In this document: positions 1-6,278 of the stretch, piece by piece
Numbering within the stretch: the stretch's first letter is position 1
How the letters are laid out: the number at the start of each line of letters is the position of its first letter
NCBI GenBank assembly: GCA_020723785.1
Contig: DYIH01000017.1
Coordinates: forward strand, 1-15,968
DNA: 15,968 nt
Direction: 5' to 3'
Source: Thermaerobacter marianensis
GTDB taxonomy: Bacteria; Bacillota; Sulfobacillia; DYIH01
Made by a program: the position numbers and the translations under genes
The notes under the pieces: generated by a model
The model's database searches: none
Told to the model about the DNA's origin: nothing
The model's input: only the letters and a program-made list of their open reading frames with translations

Positions 1-101
1 CGGCAGGACGCGGATTTCACGGGTCCTCGTCACTGTTCAGTTTTCAAGGATCGGCTTCTTCACCGAATGACGCGGCTTGGTTGGTCCGCGTCGCCCGGCG
101 A
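1..101 (-). other. Pre-16S-type rRNA operon leader (rRNA gene lies beyond the left edge)
   Basis: Read on the minus strand, 47-34 spells TTGAAAACTGAACA, the conserved motif found in Firmicute rRNA leaders just before 16S rRNA (B. subtilis has TTGAAAACTAAACA in the same place). A 7-bp stem with a 10-nt loop (69-75 pairing with 86-92, GACGCGG/CCGCGTC) lies between the proposed transcription start near 101 and this motif. No mature rRNA sequence is in the window. That an rRNA operon follows is inferred from the motif, the upstream promoter, and the known lysS-rRNA linkage in Bacillus. The motif also occurs in 16S-23S spacers, but nothing here suggests a 16S gene upstream. Confidence 0.65.
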
Positions 102-107
102 ATTTTC

Positions 108-136
108 ATATTAGCACAACTTTGCGACGGAAGCAA
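108..136 (-). promoter_or_regulatory. Candidate rRNA promoter proximal to the leader (P2)
   Basis: On the minus strand a -35-like TTGCTT (136-131) is followed after exactly 17 bp by the -10 TAATAT (113-108). TGC directly precedes the -10, giving an extended -10. The predicted start is near 101, immediately before the leader hairpin. The -35 is a weak match, but the extended -10 and the position relative to the leader support the call. Confidence 0.55.
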
Positions 137-139
137 TCG

Positions 140-169
140 TCCATCTTTTGCAGTATCCATCTTTTGCAG
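140..169 (-). repeat. Two direct copies of a 14-bp motif upstream of the rRNA promoter
   Basis: The 14-mer CTGCAAAAGATGGA (minus strand) occurs perfectly at 169-156 and again at 153-140, a 16-bp period. The second copy ends 3 bp before the -35 box of the candidate rRNA promoter, where UP elements or activator sites normally sit. The function is unknown. The perfect duplication next to a promoter is the only evidence. Confidence 0.6.
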
Positions 170-207
170 GCGCCGCCCGATGGCACCGGTGAAACGCCGC
201 GAAGGAT

Positions 208-236
208 AACTTAATACAGGCCGCCGCGTCTGTCAA
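208..236 (-). promoter_or_regulatory. Possible distal rRNA promoter (P1) after lysS
   Basis: A perfect -35 hexamer TTGACA (236-231) lies 25 bp beyond the lysS stop. The best -10 at 17-bp spacing is only TAAGTT (213-208). A better-looking TATTAA (216-211) is at 14 bp, which is too close. Tandem promoters are common ahead of Firmicute rRNA operons, which favours this site, but the -10 is weak. Confidence 0.3.
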
Positions 237-261
237 GCGGAGAAAAAGTTCAGGGGAAAAT

Positions 262-1749
262 TCAGGCGCGCGGGCGCATCAGCGGGAAGAGGATCACGTC
301 GCGGATCGACGCGGCACCGGTGAACAGCATGACCATACGGTCGATGCCGATGCCCAGCCCGCCCGCGGGCGGCATGCCGTACTCCAGGGCGGCGACGTAG
401 TCCTCGTCCATGACATGGGCCTCGTCGTTGCCCTTCTCCCGCTCGCGGAGCTGGGCCTCGAAGCGCTGACGCTGGTCGACGGGGTCGTTCAGCTCGGAGA
501 AGGCGTTGGCCATCTCCCACCCGGCGACGATCAGTTCGAAGCGGTCGGTGAGGGCCGGGTTCTCCCGCTTGCGCTTGGCCAGGGGGGAGATCTCCGCCGG
601 GTGGTCGGTAAGGAAGGTCGGCTGGATCAACCGCGGCTGGACGAATTCGTCCACCAGCTCCTCGATCACCTGGCCGGCCGTCGCCTTGGGGGCGACCTGC
701 AGGCCGAGTTCCCGCGCGCGCGTCCGGGCGGCCTCGTCGGAGCCCAGGGCCAGAATGTCCACGCCGGCATACTCGCGCACGGCGTCGACGATGGACAGGC
801 GCCGCCACGGCGGCCGCAGGTCGATCTCGTGGCCGAGAAACGTCACTTGGGTGGTGCCCAGGACCTCCCCGGCCACACGGAGGAAGATGGCCTCGGTGAG
901 CTCCATCATGTCGTGGTAGTCGGCGTAGGCCTGGTAGATCTCGATCATGGTGAACTCGGGGTTGTGGCGCGTGGAGATTCCCTCGTTGCGGAAGACGCGG
1001 CCGACCTCGTAGACCCGTTCGAGGCCGCCTACCAGCAGGCGCTTCAGGTACAGCTCGGGCGCGATGCGCAGGTAGAGATCCATGTCCAGGGCGTTGTGGT
1101 GGGTGATGAAGGGGCGGGCCGCCGCGCCGCCGGCCAAGGGCGTGAGGATGGGCGTTTCCACCTCAAGGAAGCCCCGCTCGTCGAGCAGGCGGCGGATGGC
1201 CCCGATCAGGCGGCTCCGCACCACGAAGGTCTCGCGGACCTCCGGGTTGACGATCAGATCCACATAACGCTGGCGGTAGCGGAGGTCGACGTCCCTGAGG
1301 CCGTGCCACTTCTCCGGGAGGGGACGCAGGGACTTGGCCAGCAGGTGGAAGCGCTCCGCCTCGACGCTGATCTCGCCCCGCCGGGTGCGGAAGACGCGGC
1401 CCTCGACCGCGATGATATCACCCAGGTCCAGGTCGCCGAACAGGGCATATGCATCCTCGCCCAAAAGGTCCTGGCGAGCGTGTACCTGGATCCTGCCGGA
1501 ACGGTCGTGCAGGTCGGCGAAGGCGGCCTTGCCGTGCCCCCGCTTGCCGGTGAGGCGGCCGGCCACCCGCACCGCTGTGTTCTCCAGGGCGTCGAAACCG
1601 CGGACGATATCAGCGGCGTGGTGGGTGACGTCGAAACGACCCCCGTAAGGATCCAGGCCGCTCCGGCGCAGCCTGTCCAGCTTGGCCAGGCGGACCTGGC
1701 GGAGATCCTGAGCGGTTTCCTGTTGGTGGTGATTCTCCTGGTCTGACAC
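262..1749 (-). CDS. lysS: Lysyl-tRNA synthetase, class II
   Basis: Charges tRNA-Lys with lysine in the cytoplasm. At 495 residues it has the normal bacterial class II length. An N-terminal OB-fold anticodon-binding domain (about 58-140) precedes the class II catalytic core (about 160-495). Motif 2 is visible as FRNEGIS at 253-259 followed by RHNPEFTMIE, and motif 3 as GLGIGIDRMVML from 464. The start is GTG at 1749, chosen because AGAGGT sits 6 nt upstream and the N-terminus is typical. It begins 9 bp after the greA stop, so the two are almost certainly co-transcribed from the promoter at 2279-2308. It is the last protein gene before the rRNA leader, the arrangement known in B. subtilis. No convincing intrinsic terminator follows it, so read-through towards the rRNA operon is possible. 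Confidence 0.97.
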   Translation of the reverse strand: MSDQENHHQQETAQDLRQVRLAKLDRLRRSGLDPYGGRFDVTHHAADIVRGFDALENTAVRVAGRLTGKRGHGKAAFADLHDRSGRIQVHARQDLLGEDAYALFGDLDLGDIIAVEGRVFRTRRGEISVEAERFHLLAKSLRPLPEKWHGLRDVDLRYRQRYVDLIVNPEVRETFVVRSRLIGAIRRLLDERGFLEVETPILTPLAGGAAARPFITHHNALDMDLYLRIAPELYLKRLLVGGLERVYEVGRVFRNEGISTRHNPEFTMIEIYQAYADYHDMMELTEAIFLRVAGEVLGTTQVTFLGHEIDLRPPWRRLSIVDAVREYAGVDILALGSDEAARTRARELGLQVAPKATAGQVIEELVDEFVQPRLIQPTFLTDHPAEISPLAKRKRENPALTDRFELIVAGWEMANAFSELNDPVDQRQRFEAQLREREKGNDEAHVMDEDYVAALEYGMPPAGGLGIGIDRMVMLFTGAASIRDVILFPLMRPRA

Positions 1750-1758
1750 GGGATACCT

Positions 1759-2235
1759 CTAACGGGTGACGCCGACGATTTCGTAGCGGGCCAGGCCGGA
1801 CGGCAAACGCACCTCGACCACGCTACCGACGACGCGGCCCATCACGGCCTTGCCGACCGGCGACTGGTAGGAAATGCGGCTCTGGCGCGGGTCGGCCTCG
1901 CTGGACCCGACGATCATATATGAAACGACTTCGCCCGTTTCCGAATCCCTGAGCGTCACCGTGGAGCCGATATTGACCTGGCGGGGGTCAACCTCGTCGT
2001 CGGCGACCACACGGGCGTGGCGCAGCATCTTTTCGAGCGTGGCGATGCGCCCCTCGATGAATGCCTGTTCATTCTTTGCCTCTTCATACTCCGAGTTTTC
2101 CGAAATATCACCAAACTCGCGGGCAACCTTGATTCGTTCCGCCACTTCGCGCCGCTTGACGGTCTTGAGGTGTTCCAGCTCCTGTTCGAGTTTCCTCAGA
2201 CCTTCCGGTGTCAAAAGCACCTCGTTGTTTTCCAT
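1759..2235 (-). CDS. greA: Transcription elongation factor GreA
   Basis: Binds RNA polymerase in the secondary channel and stimulates cleavage of backtracked transcripts. From ATG at 2235 it has 158 residues, the standard GreA length. The N-terminal antiparallel coiled coil (about 1-75) carries the acidic tip FGDISENSEYEEAKNEQ, which coordinates the catalytic magnesium in the family. The C-terminal half (about 80-158) is the FKBP-like domain, with GSTVTLRDSETGE and ISYQSPVGKAVMG. An in-frame TTG at 2265 would add ten residues with no family counterpart, so I reject it; GGGGTG lies just upstream of the chosen ATG. It has its own strong promoter and is followed at once by lysS. Confidence 0.96.
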   Translation of the reverse strand: MENNEVLLTPEGLRKLEQELEHLKTVKRREVAERIKVAREFGDISENSEYEEAKNEQAFIEGRIATLEKMLRHARVVADDEVDPRQVNIGSTVTLRDSETGEVVSYMIVGSSEADPRQSRISYQSPVGKAVMGRVVGSVVEVRLPSGLARYEIVGVTR

Positions 2236-2278
2236 CCGGCACCCCAACTCCCGGGAACGGGCCAAAAATACTTTACCT

Positions 2279-2308
2279 ATTCTAATTACATGCCTTTTTG
2301 ACTGTCAA
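2279..2308 (-). promoter_or_regulatory. Sigma-A-type promoter of greA-lysS
   Basis: The -35 is a perfect TTGACA (2308-2303) and the -10 is TAGAAT (2284-2279), five of six matches, separated by 18 bp. The start site would be near 2272, about 37 nt ahead of the greA ATG. The -35 hexamer contains the TGA stop codon (2307-2305) of the preceding gene, so the two units abut without any gap. Confidence 0.8.
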
Positions 2309-3411
2309 GGCTCAGCCTTCGCGGGCTGTTCGGGCAGGCCGCGGCGGCGCCGGGCGTTGGCGCGGATGCGTTCCATCTCCTCGCGGGTGAACGCCCGTTC
2401 GAAGCTGCGCAGGCCCGCCAGCCGGAAGCCGTGCTTGCGGGCCAGGCGCGAGATCTCCTCGATCCTTTCCATCGAATATTCCCGCCCCAGCGTGTAGTCG
2501 CCGTAGTGTTCCTCGAGGGCGAGGATCATCGTCTCGGCCATGCAGGCCATACATGTCCTGGGCGGGTAGCCGAAGTTCAGGCCGAAGTCGACGTCGCCCG
2601 GCACGTCGACGACGCCGCCCTCGATGACCAGCACGTCTTCGCGCACCTCGGCCACCCTCCGGGACACGTCGCGGGGGCGGGCCACGTCGCAGACGACCGC
2701 CCCGGGCTTCAGGTCCTCGGGGTCGATGATGGATTCGACGGCGCTGGAAACGGTGATGATCACGTCAGCCCGGGGCAGGCTCTTCTTGAGGTCGGCCGAA
2801 ATCTGGGCGGCCACGCCCGTCTCGCGGAGCACCTCGCCGGCCAGTCGTTCCAGCTTCTCCTCGCTGCGGCCGACAAGGGTCAGGCGCTGGCAGTCCCTGG
2901 CCATGAGGAGGGCGCAGGCCCGGCCGATGGAGCCGGTGGCGCCGACGACGGCCACCTCGGCCTCCTCAAGATCGATGCCCATGAATCGGGCCCCTTCCTT
3001 GGCCCCCTCGATGGCCGTGGCAGCGGTATAGCTGTTGCCGGTGGTCACGCCGGCGTCCAGGCGTTCGGCGATGGCGAAGCCGGCGTCACCGACGACGGCG
3101 GTGAAGGCACCAAGGCCGATGATGCGCGCGCCCTGGCGTTCGGCCAACCGCCCGGCGGCCACGATCTTATCGAGAACAAAGGACTCAGGCAGAGACATCA
3201 TCTGGCGGGTGGTCAGGGTCACCCCGACGAACCAGCCCTCGGCTTCGTTGTATGGAGAACGGACACCGGTGACGTGGGAGGTCCTGTTCGGCGGTAGGTG
3301 CTTCAACGCCGCCTCGACCAGGGCGCCGGGCAGGCGGCGGACGAACGGGAACTTTCTGCCGACGTCGCTTACGTCGAGGGGGTGCAGGATGAAACCGAAC
3401 TTGCCCGCCAT
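2305..3411 (-). CDS. Acyl-ACP reductase (AAR)-like, shikimate-dehydrogenase-related NAD(P) oxidoreductase
   Basis: The 368-residue protein aligns by eye with cyanobacterial long-chain acyl-ACP reductase, which makes fatty aldehydes from acyl-ACP. Shared blocks are TTGNSYTA (123-130; AAR has TTGNTHTA), the Rossmann loop VGATGSIG (156-163; AAR VGATGDIG), GGVVDVP near 265, and CMACMAETMILALEE (287-301; AAR FACFAEAMLLEFE), followed by a GREYSMERIEEI segment. Cys290 aligns with the AAR nucleophilic cysteine. The family is often annotated as predicted amino-acid or shikimate dehydrogenase, and the true substrate here is unknown. The start at 3411 has AGGTG 7 nt upstream; ATGs further out lie inside the tandem repeat and would add 72 residues unlike the family. 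It follows the quinate-dehydrogenase-like gene across the 102-bp repeats. Family confidence is good; the acyl-ACP reductase activity is inferred. Confidence 0.8.
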   Translation of the reverse strand: MAGKFGFILHPLDVSDVGRKFPFVRRLPGALVEAALKHLPPNRTSHVTGVRSPYNEAEGWFVGVTLTTRQMMSLPESFVLDKIVAAGRLAERQGARIIGLGAFTAVVGDAGFAIAERLDAGVTTGNSYTAATAIEGAKEGARFMGIDLEEAEVAVVGATGSIGRACALLMARDCQRLTLVGRSEEKLERLAGEVLRETGVAAQISADLKKSLPRADVIITVSSAVESIIDPEDLKPGAVVCDVARPRDVSRRVAEVREDVLVIEGGVVDVPGDVDFGLNFGYPPRTCMACMAETMILALEEHYGDYTLGREYSMERIEEISRLARKHGFRLAGLRSFERAFTREEMERIRANARRRRGLPEQPAKAEP

Positions 3412-3451
3412 GGCTTCACACCTGCCTTTCCACTCCGTCAGCCCATATGAC

Positions 3452-3680
3452 CCTGCCGGGTCCCCTTTACCTACCTGGGGTGGTTTCATCGGGAGGATTC
3501 TGCTTTCCTCCGGCCGCCATGGCATTCGGCGCTGCCGTGCCTTGGTGCAACATCCTGCCGGGTCCCCTTTACCTACCTGGGGTGGTTTCATCGGGAGGAT
3601 TCTGCTTTCCTCCGGCCGCCATGGCATTCGGCGCTGCCGTGCCTTGGTGCGACATCCTGCCGGGTCCCCTTTACCTACCT
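3452..3680 (-). repeat. 102-bp tandem direct repeat, 2.2 copies, in an intergenic region
   Basis: Two complete 102-bp units (3452-3553 and 3554-3655) differ at a single base, and a third copy is cut after 25 bp (3656-3680), where it merges with the stop codon of the preceding minus-strand gene. Each unit carries the hairpin GGAGGA-8 nt-TCCTCC (3492-3511 and 3594-3613). On the minus strand each also carries a 28-codon reading frame (3655-3569 and 3553-3467) starting with ATG, ending with TAA and preceded by AGGGG. The period is 34 codons, so frames stay open through the array. The role is unknown; it may be an mRNA-processing or translational element, a local tandem duplication, or one site of a dispersed repeat. 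Confidence 0.9.
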
Positions 3681-4590
3681 AAAGGTTGAGACGCTCGACA
3701 CGGGGCCGGAAGCCGAGCCGGTCGAGCAGGGACTCGTAGTCGCCGGGCGTCAGCTGCTCGGACGTCTTGCCGGACAGTGCCACCAGGACGGCCTCCATGA
3801 CGTTGGTGCCGAAGGACCGGCTGCCCAGTTCGGGAGTGGTCGTCACCAGGGTGCGGACACCGCGTTCCTTTAGGAGCGTAACGTCGGAAGCCGTAACCGT
3901 GTTGGTCAGGACGACCTTGCCCGACAGGCTGGGCGGCATGTACCGGCGGATGAAGTGGAAGTCGCCGGCGATGATGTCCGCCTGATCGAAATACTTACTG
4001 TACTTTGGTCCGCCGGAGACCTTTTCCTGCTTTTCACCCGTCGGGTAGAGCATGGTGAAGGGGAGGCGGCAGAGGACGGGGAGCGCGAGCCGGGCCAGCC
4101 GGTCGACGGCCCGGAGGGAGCGGAGCGGAACCGGGATGCCGAGGGCGAAGATCAGGTCGCCCATGACCAGTTCGGCGCCGGCCTCAACCATGGCCTCGGC
4201 CATGCCGAAACGGTCCACGGCCGATACCAGCAGCACCCGCCTGCCGCGCAGCGGCATGCCGCCCTCGCGGTCCAGCCAGCGGACGACGCGGCGCTCCAGG
4301 GTGTGCTTGAGGCCGCTGCCGTCGACGACCGGGGTCTTCCGGGCGGCTCGGGCCATCCGCAGGGCGTCGCGGATGACGTAGCGGCGGCCGTTGGCCACCA
4401 GGTACAGGTCGATGCCGCCCAGACCGAAGGCGTCCACCCGCCCGTCGAGTTCGCGGATCATCCGGATCGCCCGCAGCATGTCGCCGTCGGTGCCGCGGCG
4501 CTCGATCAACACGTCCTGATCGAGGAGACGCACCTGCACGGAATGATCCCGCCTGGAGGAACCGATGCTCACGCTCACTACGGTTTTCAT
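3679..4590 (-). CDS. Conserved protein of the type often labelled quinate 5-dehydrogenase; function uncertain
   Basis: This is a 303-residue cytoplasmic protein with no signal peptide or membrane segment. I recognise the general family only by its usual automatic label, quinate 5-dehydrogenase, and see no clear catalytic signature that proves this activity. Visible features are an N-terminal strand-rich region (MKTVVSVSIG), a GLGGIDLYL segment (56-64), a central Rossmann-like strand-loop RRVLLVSAVDRFGMAEAM (117-134), and a C-terminal TTTPELGSRSFGTN block (250-263) that looks conserved. The start at 4590 has a G-rich but not classical ribosome binding site. It lies 49 bp after the DUF151 gene and ends exactly where the 102-bp repeats begin, upstream of the AAR-like gene, so a shared transcript and a linked role are plausible. 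The name should be treated as provisional. Confidence 0.6.
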   Translation of the reverse strand: MKTVVSVSIGSSRRDHSVQVRLLDQDVLIERRGTDGDMLRAIRMIRELDGRVDAFGLGGIDLYLVANGRRYVIRDALRMARAARKTPVVDGSGLKHTLERRVVRWLDREGGMPLRGRRVLLVSAVDRFGMAEAMVEAGAELVMGDLIFALGIPVPLRSLRAVDRLARLALPVLCRLPFTMLYPTGEKQEKVSGGPKYSKYFDQADIIAGDFHFIRRYMPPSLSGKVVLTNTVTASDVTLLKERGVRTLVTTTPELGSRSFGTNVMEAVLVALSGKTSEQLTPGDYESLLDRLGFRPRVERLNL

Positions 4591-4639
4591 GGCGCCCCCC
4601 GGTTTTCCGGATCAGCCGCCCCTGATGGCGAACACGGTT

Positions 4640-5062
4640 TCAAGCCGAGCCTTCCTCGCCCTCACCGGCGACGATAGCCGCCGCTTCCAGCACCCCTTCG
4701 GTGACGAAGATGGGCGCCCCGGTGCGGGCCGCCAGTGCCACGGCGTCACTGGGCCGGCAGTCTATCTCCAGGACTCCTTTTTCGGTCTTGAGCTCGATCT
4801 GGCCGATGAAGGTTTCGTTGCGCAGGTCGTGGATGACGACCCGGGCCATTTCCGCCTGAAGCCGTTGGATGACGTGGACGAGGAGGTCGTGGGTCATGGG
4901 ACGCGGAGCCGCGACGCCTTCCAGGGCCACGGCGATGGCGGTGGCCTCCATCAGGCCGATGCTGATGACCAGGATACGGTTGCCGTTGGCCTCGCGCAGG
5001 ACCATGAGGTGGTCCTCGGTGCCGCCGACCATCCCCACGCTCACCAATTCCATCTGAACCAT
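4640..5062 (-). CDS. Bifunctional nuclease family protein (DUF151)
   Basis: The 140-residue protein matches the DUF151/BFN fold family, small proteins for which DNase and RNase activity has been reported in plants and whose bacterial role is poorly known. The family signatures are visible: RPMTHDL (54-60), a central IGQIEL strand (86-91) and DCRPSDAVALAAR (101-113). The ATG at 5062 is chosen because AGGGGGAAAGGG precedes it at good spacing; an upstream ATG at 5089 would add nine residues and lacks a spaced ribosome binding site. A 220-bp gap with its own candidate promoter separates it from birA. The quinate-dehydrogenase-like gene follows 49 bp later, so it probably leads a small transcript with the two dehydrogenase-like genes. 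Confidence 0.88.
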   Translation of the reverse strand: MVQMELVSVGMVGGTEDHLMVLREANGNRILVISIGLMEATAIAVALEGVAAPRPMTHDLLVHVIQRLQAEMARVVIHDLRNETFIGQIELKTEKGVLEIDCRPSDAVALAARTGAPIFVTEGVLEAAAIVAGEGEEGSA

Positions 5063-5128
5063 GACCCTTTCCCCCTGGTTTGACCCCATCCCGCCGGTGG
5101 GCGTGGCAGGGAGCCCCGATTTTCCCGG

Positions 5129-5236
5129 TCAGGCCGATAGATGCGTCAGGAGTGAACTATTCTCGCAGAGAGCGAGGTTTCCTTTAGCATGTTTCCGGCA
5201 ACGGTACGCTGGTGGCGCCACTTCTGCCATCAGCAT
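5129..5236 (-). CDS. Possible 35-codon small ORF in the leader of the DUF151 gene
   Basis: The frame runs from ATG at 5236 to TGA at 5129 and would encode a 35-residue peptide with two cysteines (starting MLMAEVAPPAYRCRKHAKGN). AAAGGG lies only a few nucleotides before the ATG. The region has clearly lower G+C than its neighbours. A 5-bp hairpin (CTCGC-5 nt-GCGAG on the minus strand) falls within the last third of the frame. I do not recognise the peptide. It could be a leader peptide, a small protein, or chance; the predicted promoter start is so close to the ATG that translation would be nearly leaderless. Confidence 0.22.
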   Translation of the reverse strand: MLMAEVAPPAYRCRKHAKGNLALCENSSLLTHLSA

Positions 5237-5243
5237 AGTCCCT

Positions 5244-5272
5244 TTAATAATTGTATCGCAAACTGAAGGCAA
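5244..5272 (-). promoter_or_regulatory. Candidate promoter for the DUF151 gene cluster
   Basis: In the gap after birA the minus strand shows TTGCCT (5272-5267), 17 bp, then TATTAA (5249-5244). An alternative -10, TACAAT (5255-5250), is a better hexamer but has no good -35 at normal spacing. The AT-rich context in a G+C-rich chromosome and the long following leader support a promoter here, without fixing which -10 is used. Confidence 0.4.
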
Positions 5273-5282
5273 AAGGACCTCG

Positions 5283-6278
5283 CTAAGACCCGCCGGCCAT
5301 GGTGAGGGAAACCTCTCCCGCCAGGAACGTCCGCGTCCCGCCGCCGGGCAGTGCCAGCACCAAGCCCCCGTCGGGGGACAGGTCCAGGGCCTGGCCGACG
5401 ACCGTTTCCGCCGGAAGGATGACGGCCACCCGGCGGCCGAGTGTGATGGAGGCGCGGCGCCATTCTTCGAGCACGGCGGCCGATTCCCCGGCGGCCAGCC
5501 GGAGGTAGACCTCCTCCAAGGCCACCAGCAGCCAGCGGCAGAGGTCGATCCGGGAAACCTCCCGCGCGGCGCACCGGGCCAGCGAAACGGCCCGGTCCCG
5601 CAATTCGGGCGGGAACAGGTCGGGGCCGGCGCCGACGTTGATCCCGACTCCGAGGATGACATGGTCGATCCCGTCCTGCTGGCCGGACATTTCCGCCAGG
5701 ATGCCGCCCACCTTGCGATCGTCCACGAGCAGGTCGTTGGGCCACTTGAGCCCGGGGGACACCCCGGCCGCCTCGGTTATGGCCCGAGCGGCGGCCACCC
5801 CCGCGGCCAGGGTCAGGAGAGGCACCTGAGCGGGCAGCAGGTCCGGGCGCAAGACCACCGACAGCCATAGTCCGGCGCCCGGCGGGGAATGCCAGTCGCG
5901 CCCTCGGCGCCCCCTGCCCGCCGTCTGGGACTCGGCGACGACCACCGTCCCTTCCACGGCACCCTGGGCGGCCAGGCGCCGGGCCACGTCCTGGGTGGAT
6001 GTGACGCTTTCGAAGTGATGTATCTCGCGTCCCAGGATGCGGGTGTTCAGGCCGCGGCGGATTTCGGCCGGCAGCGGGCGGTCCGGAACGGCGGTCAGAC
6101 GGTAGCCCAGGCGGCGGTGGCTCTCGATGGCGTAGCCGTCCGCCCGCAGGGCGCATATCCGCTTCCAGACCGCCGTGCGGCTGACGGTAAGGCGGCGGGC
6201 CAGTTCCTCTCCCGAGACGGGCCGGGCGGTTTCGGATCGCAGCAGATCCAGGAGGCGTTCCTTCAACACGTCTGCCAC
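5283..6278 (-). CDS. birA: Biotin--[acetyl-CoA-carboxylase] ligase / biotin repressor, two-domain type
   Basis: Activates biotin to biotinyl-5'-AMP and attaches it to the biotin carboxyl carrier protein. The 331-residue length and an N-terminal winged helix (about 1-62, with VSRTAVWKRICALRADGY) indicate the bifunctional class that can also repress biotin genes as a holo-dimer. Ligase motifs are intact: GRGRRGR (121-127, the biotinyl-AMP loop), KWPND (178-182), the lysine and glycines of KVGGIL (189-194) and GVGIN (210-214). A C-terminal SH3-like domain occupies about 277-325. The start is GTG at 6278, with AGAGGTGG a few bases upstream. It overlaps the folK 3' end by 16 bp, so translation is coupled to folK. 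No biotin synthesis genes are nearby, so any repressor targets lie elsewhere. Confidence 0.95.
   Translation of the reverse strand: MADVLKERLLDLLRSETARPVSGEELARRLTVSRTAVWKRICALRADGYAIESHRRLGYRLTAVPDRPLPAEIRRGLNTRILGREIHHFESVTSTQDVARRLAAQGAVEGTVVVAESQTAGRGRRGRDWHSPPGAGLWLSVVLRPDLLPAQVPLLTLAAGVAAARAITEAAGVSPGLKWPNDLLVDDRKVGGILAEMSGQQDGIDHVILGVGINVGAGPDLFPPELRDRAVSLARCAAREVSRIDLCRWLLVALEEVYLRLAAGESAAVLEEWRRASITLGRRVAVILPAETVVGQALDLSPDGGLVLALPGGGTRTFLAGEVSLTMAGGS

Noticed and set aside
415..1746. 443-codon open frame on the plus strand opposite lysS
   Set aside because: It is the antisense of lysS in G+C-rich DNA with no recognisable protein features; lysS motifs are complete on the other strand.
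3412..3627. N-terminal extension of the AAR-like protein by 72 residues to an ATG at 3627
   Set aside because: The extra residues are just translation of the tandem repeats; AGGTG sits 7 nt before the ATG at 3411, and homologues start with the equivalent of MAGKFGFI.
3452..3680. CRISPR array
   Set aside because: The repeat unit is 102 bp with no variable spacers; it is a plain tandem duplication.
5155..5178. Intrinsic terminator from the CTCGC/GCGAG hairpin
   Set aside because: The stem is only 5 bp and no U-tract follows on the minus strand; on the plus strand there is no gene to terminate.
5230..6156. Minus-strand frame overlapping birA in another register
   Set aside because: Composition is Arg/Pro/Gly-rich with no family resemblance, while BirA has all its motifs in the chosen frame.
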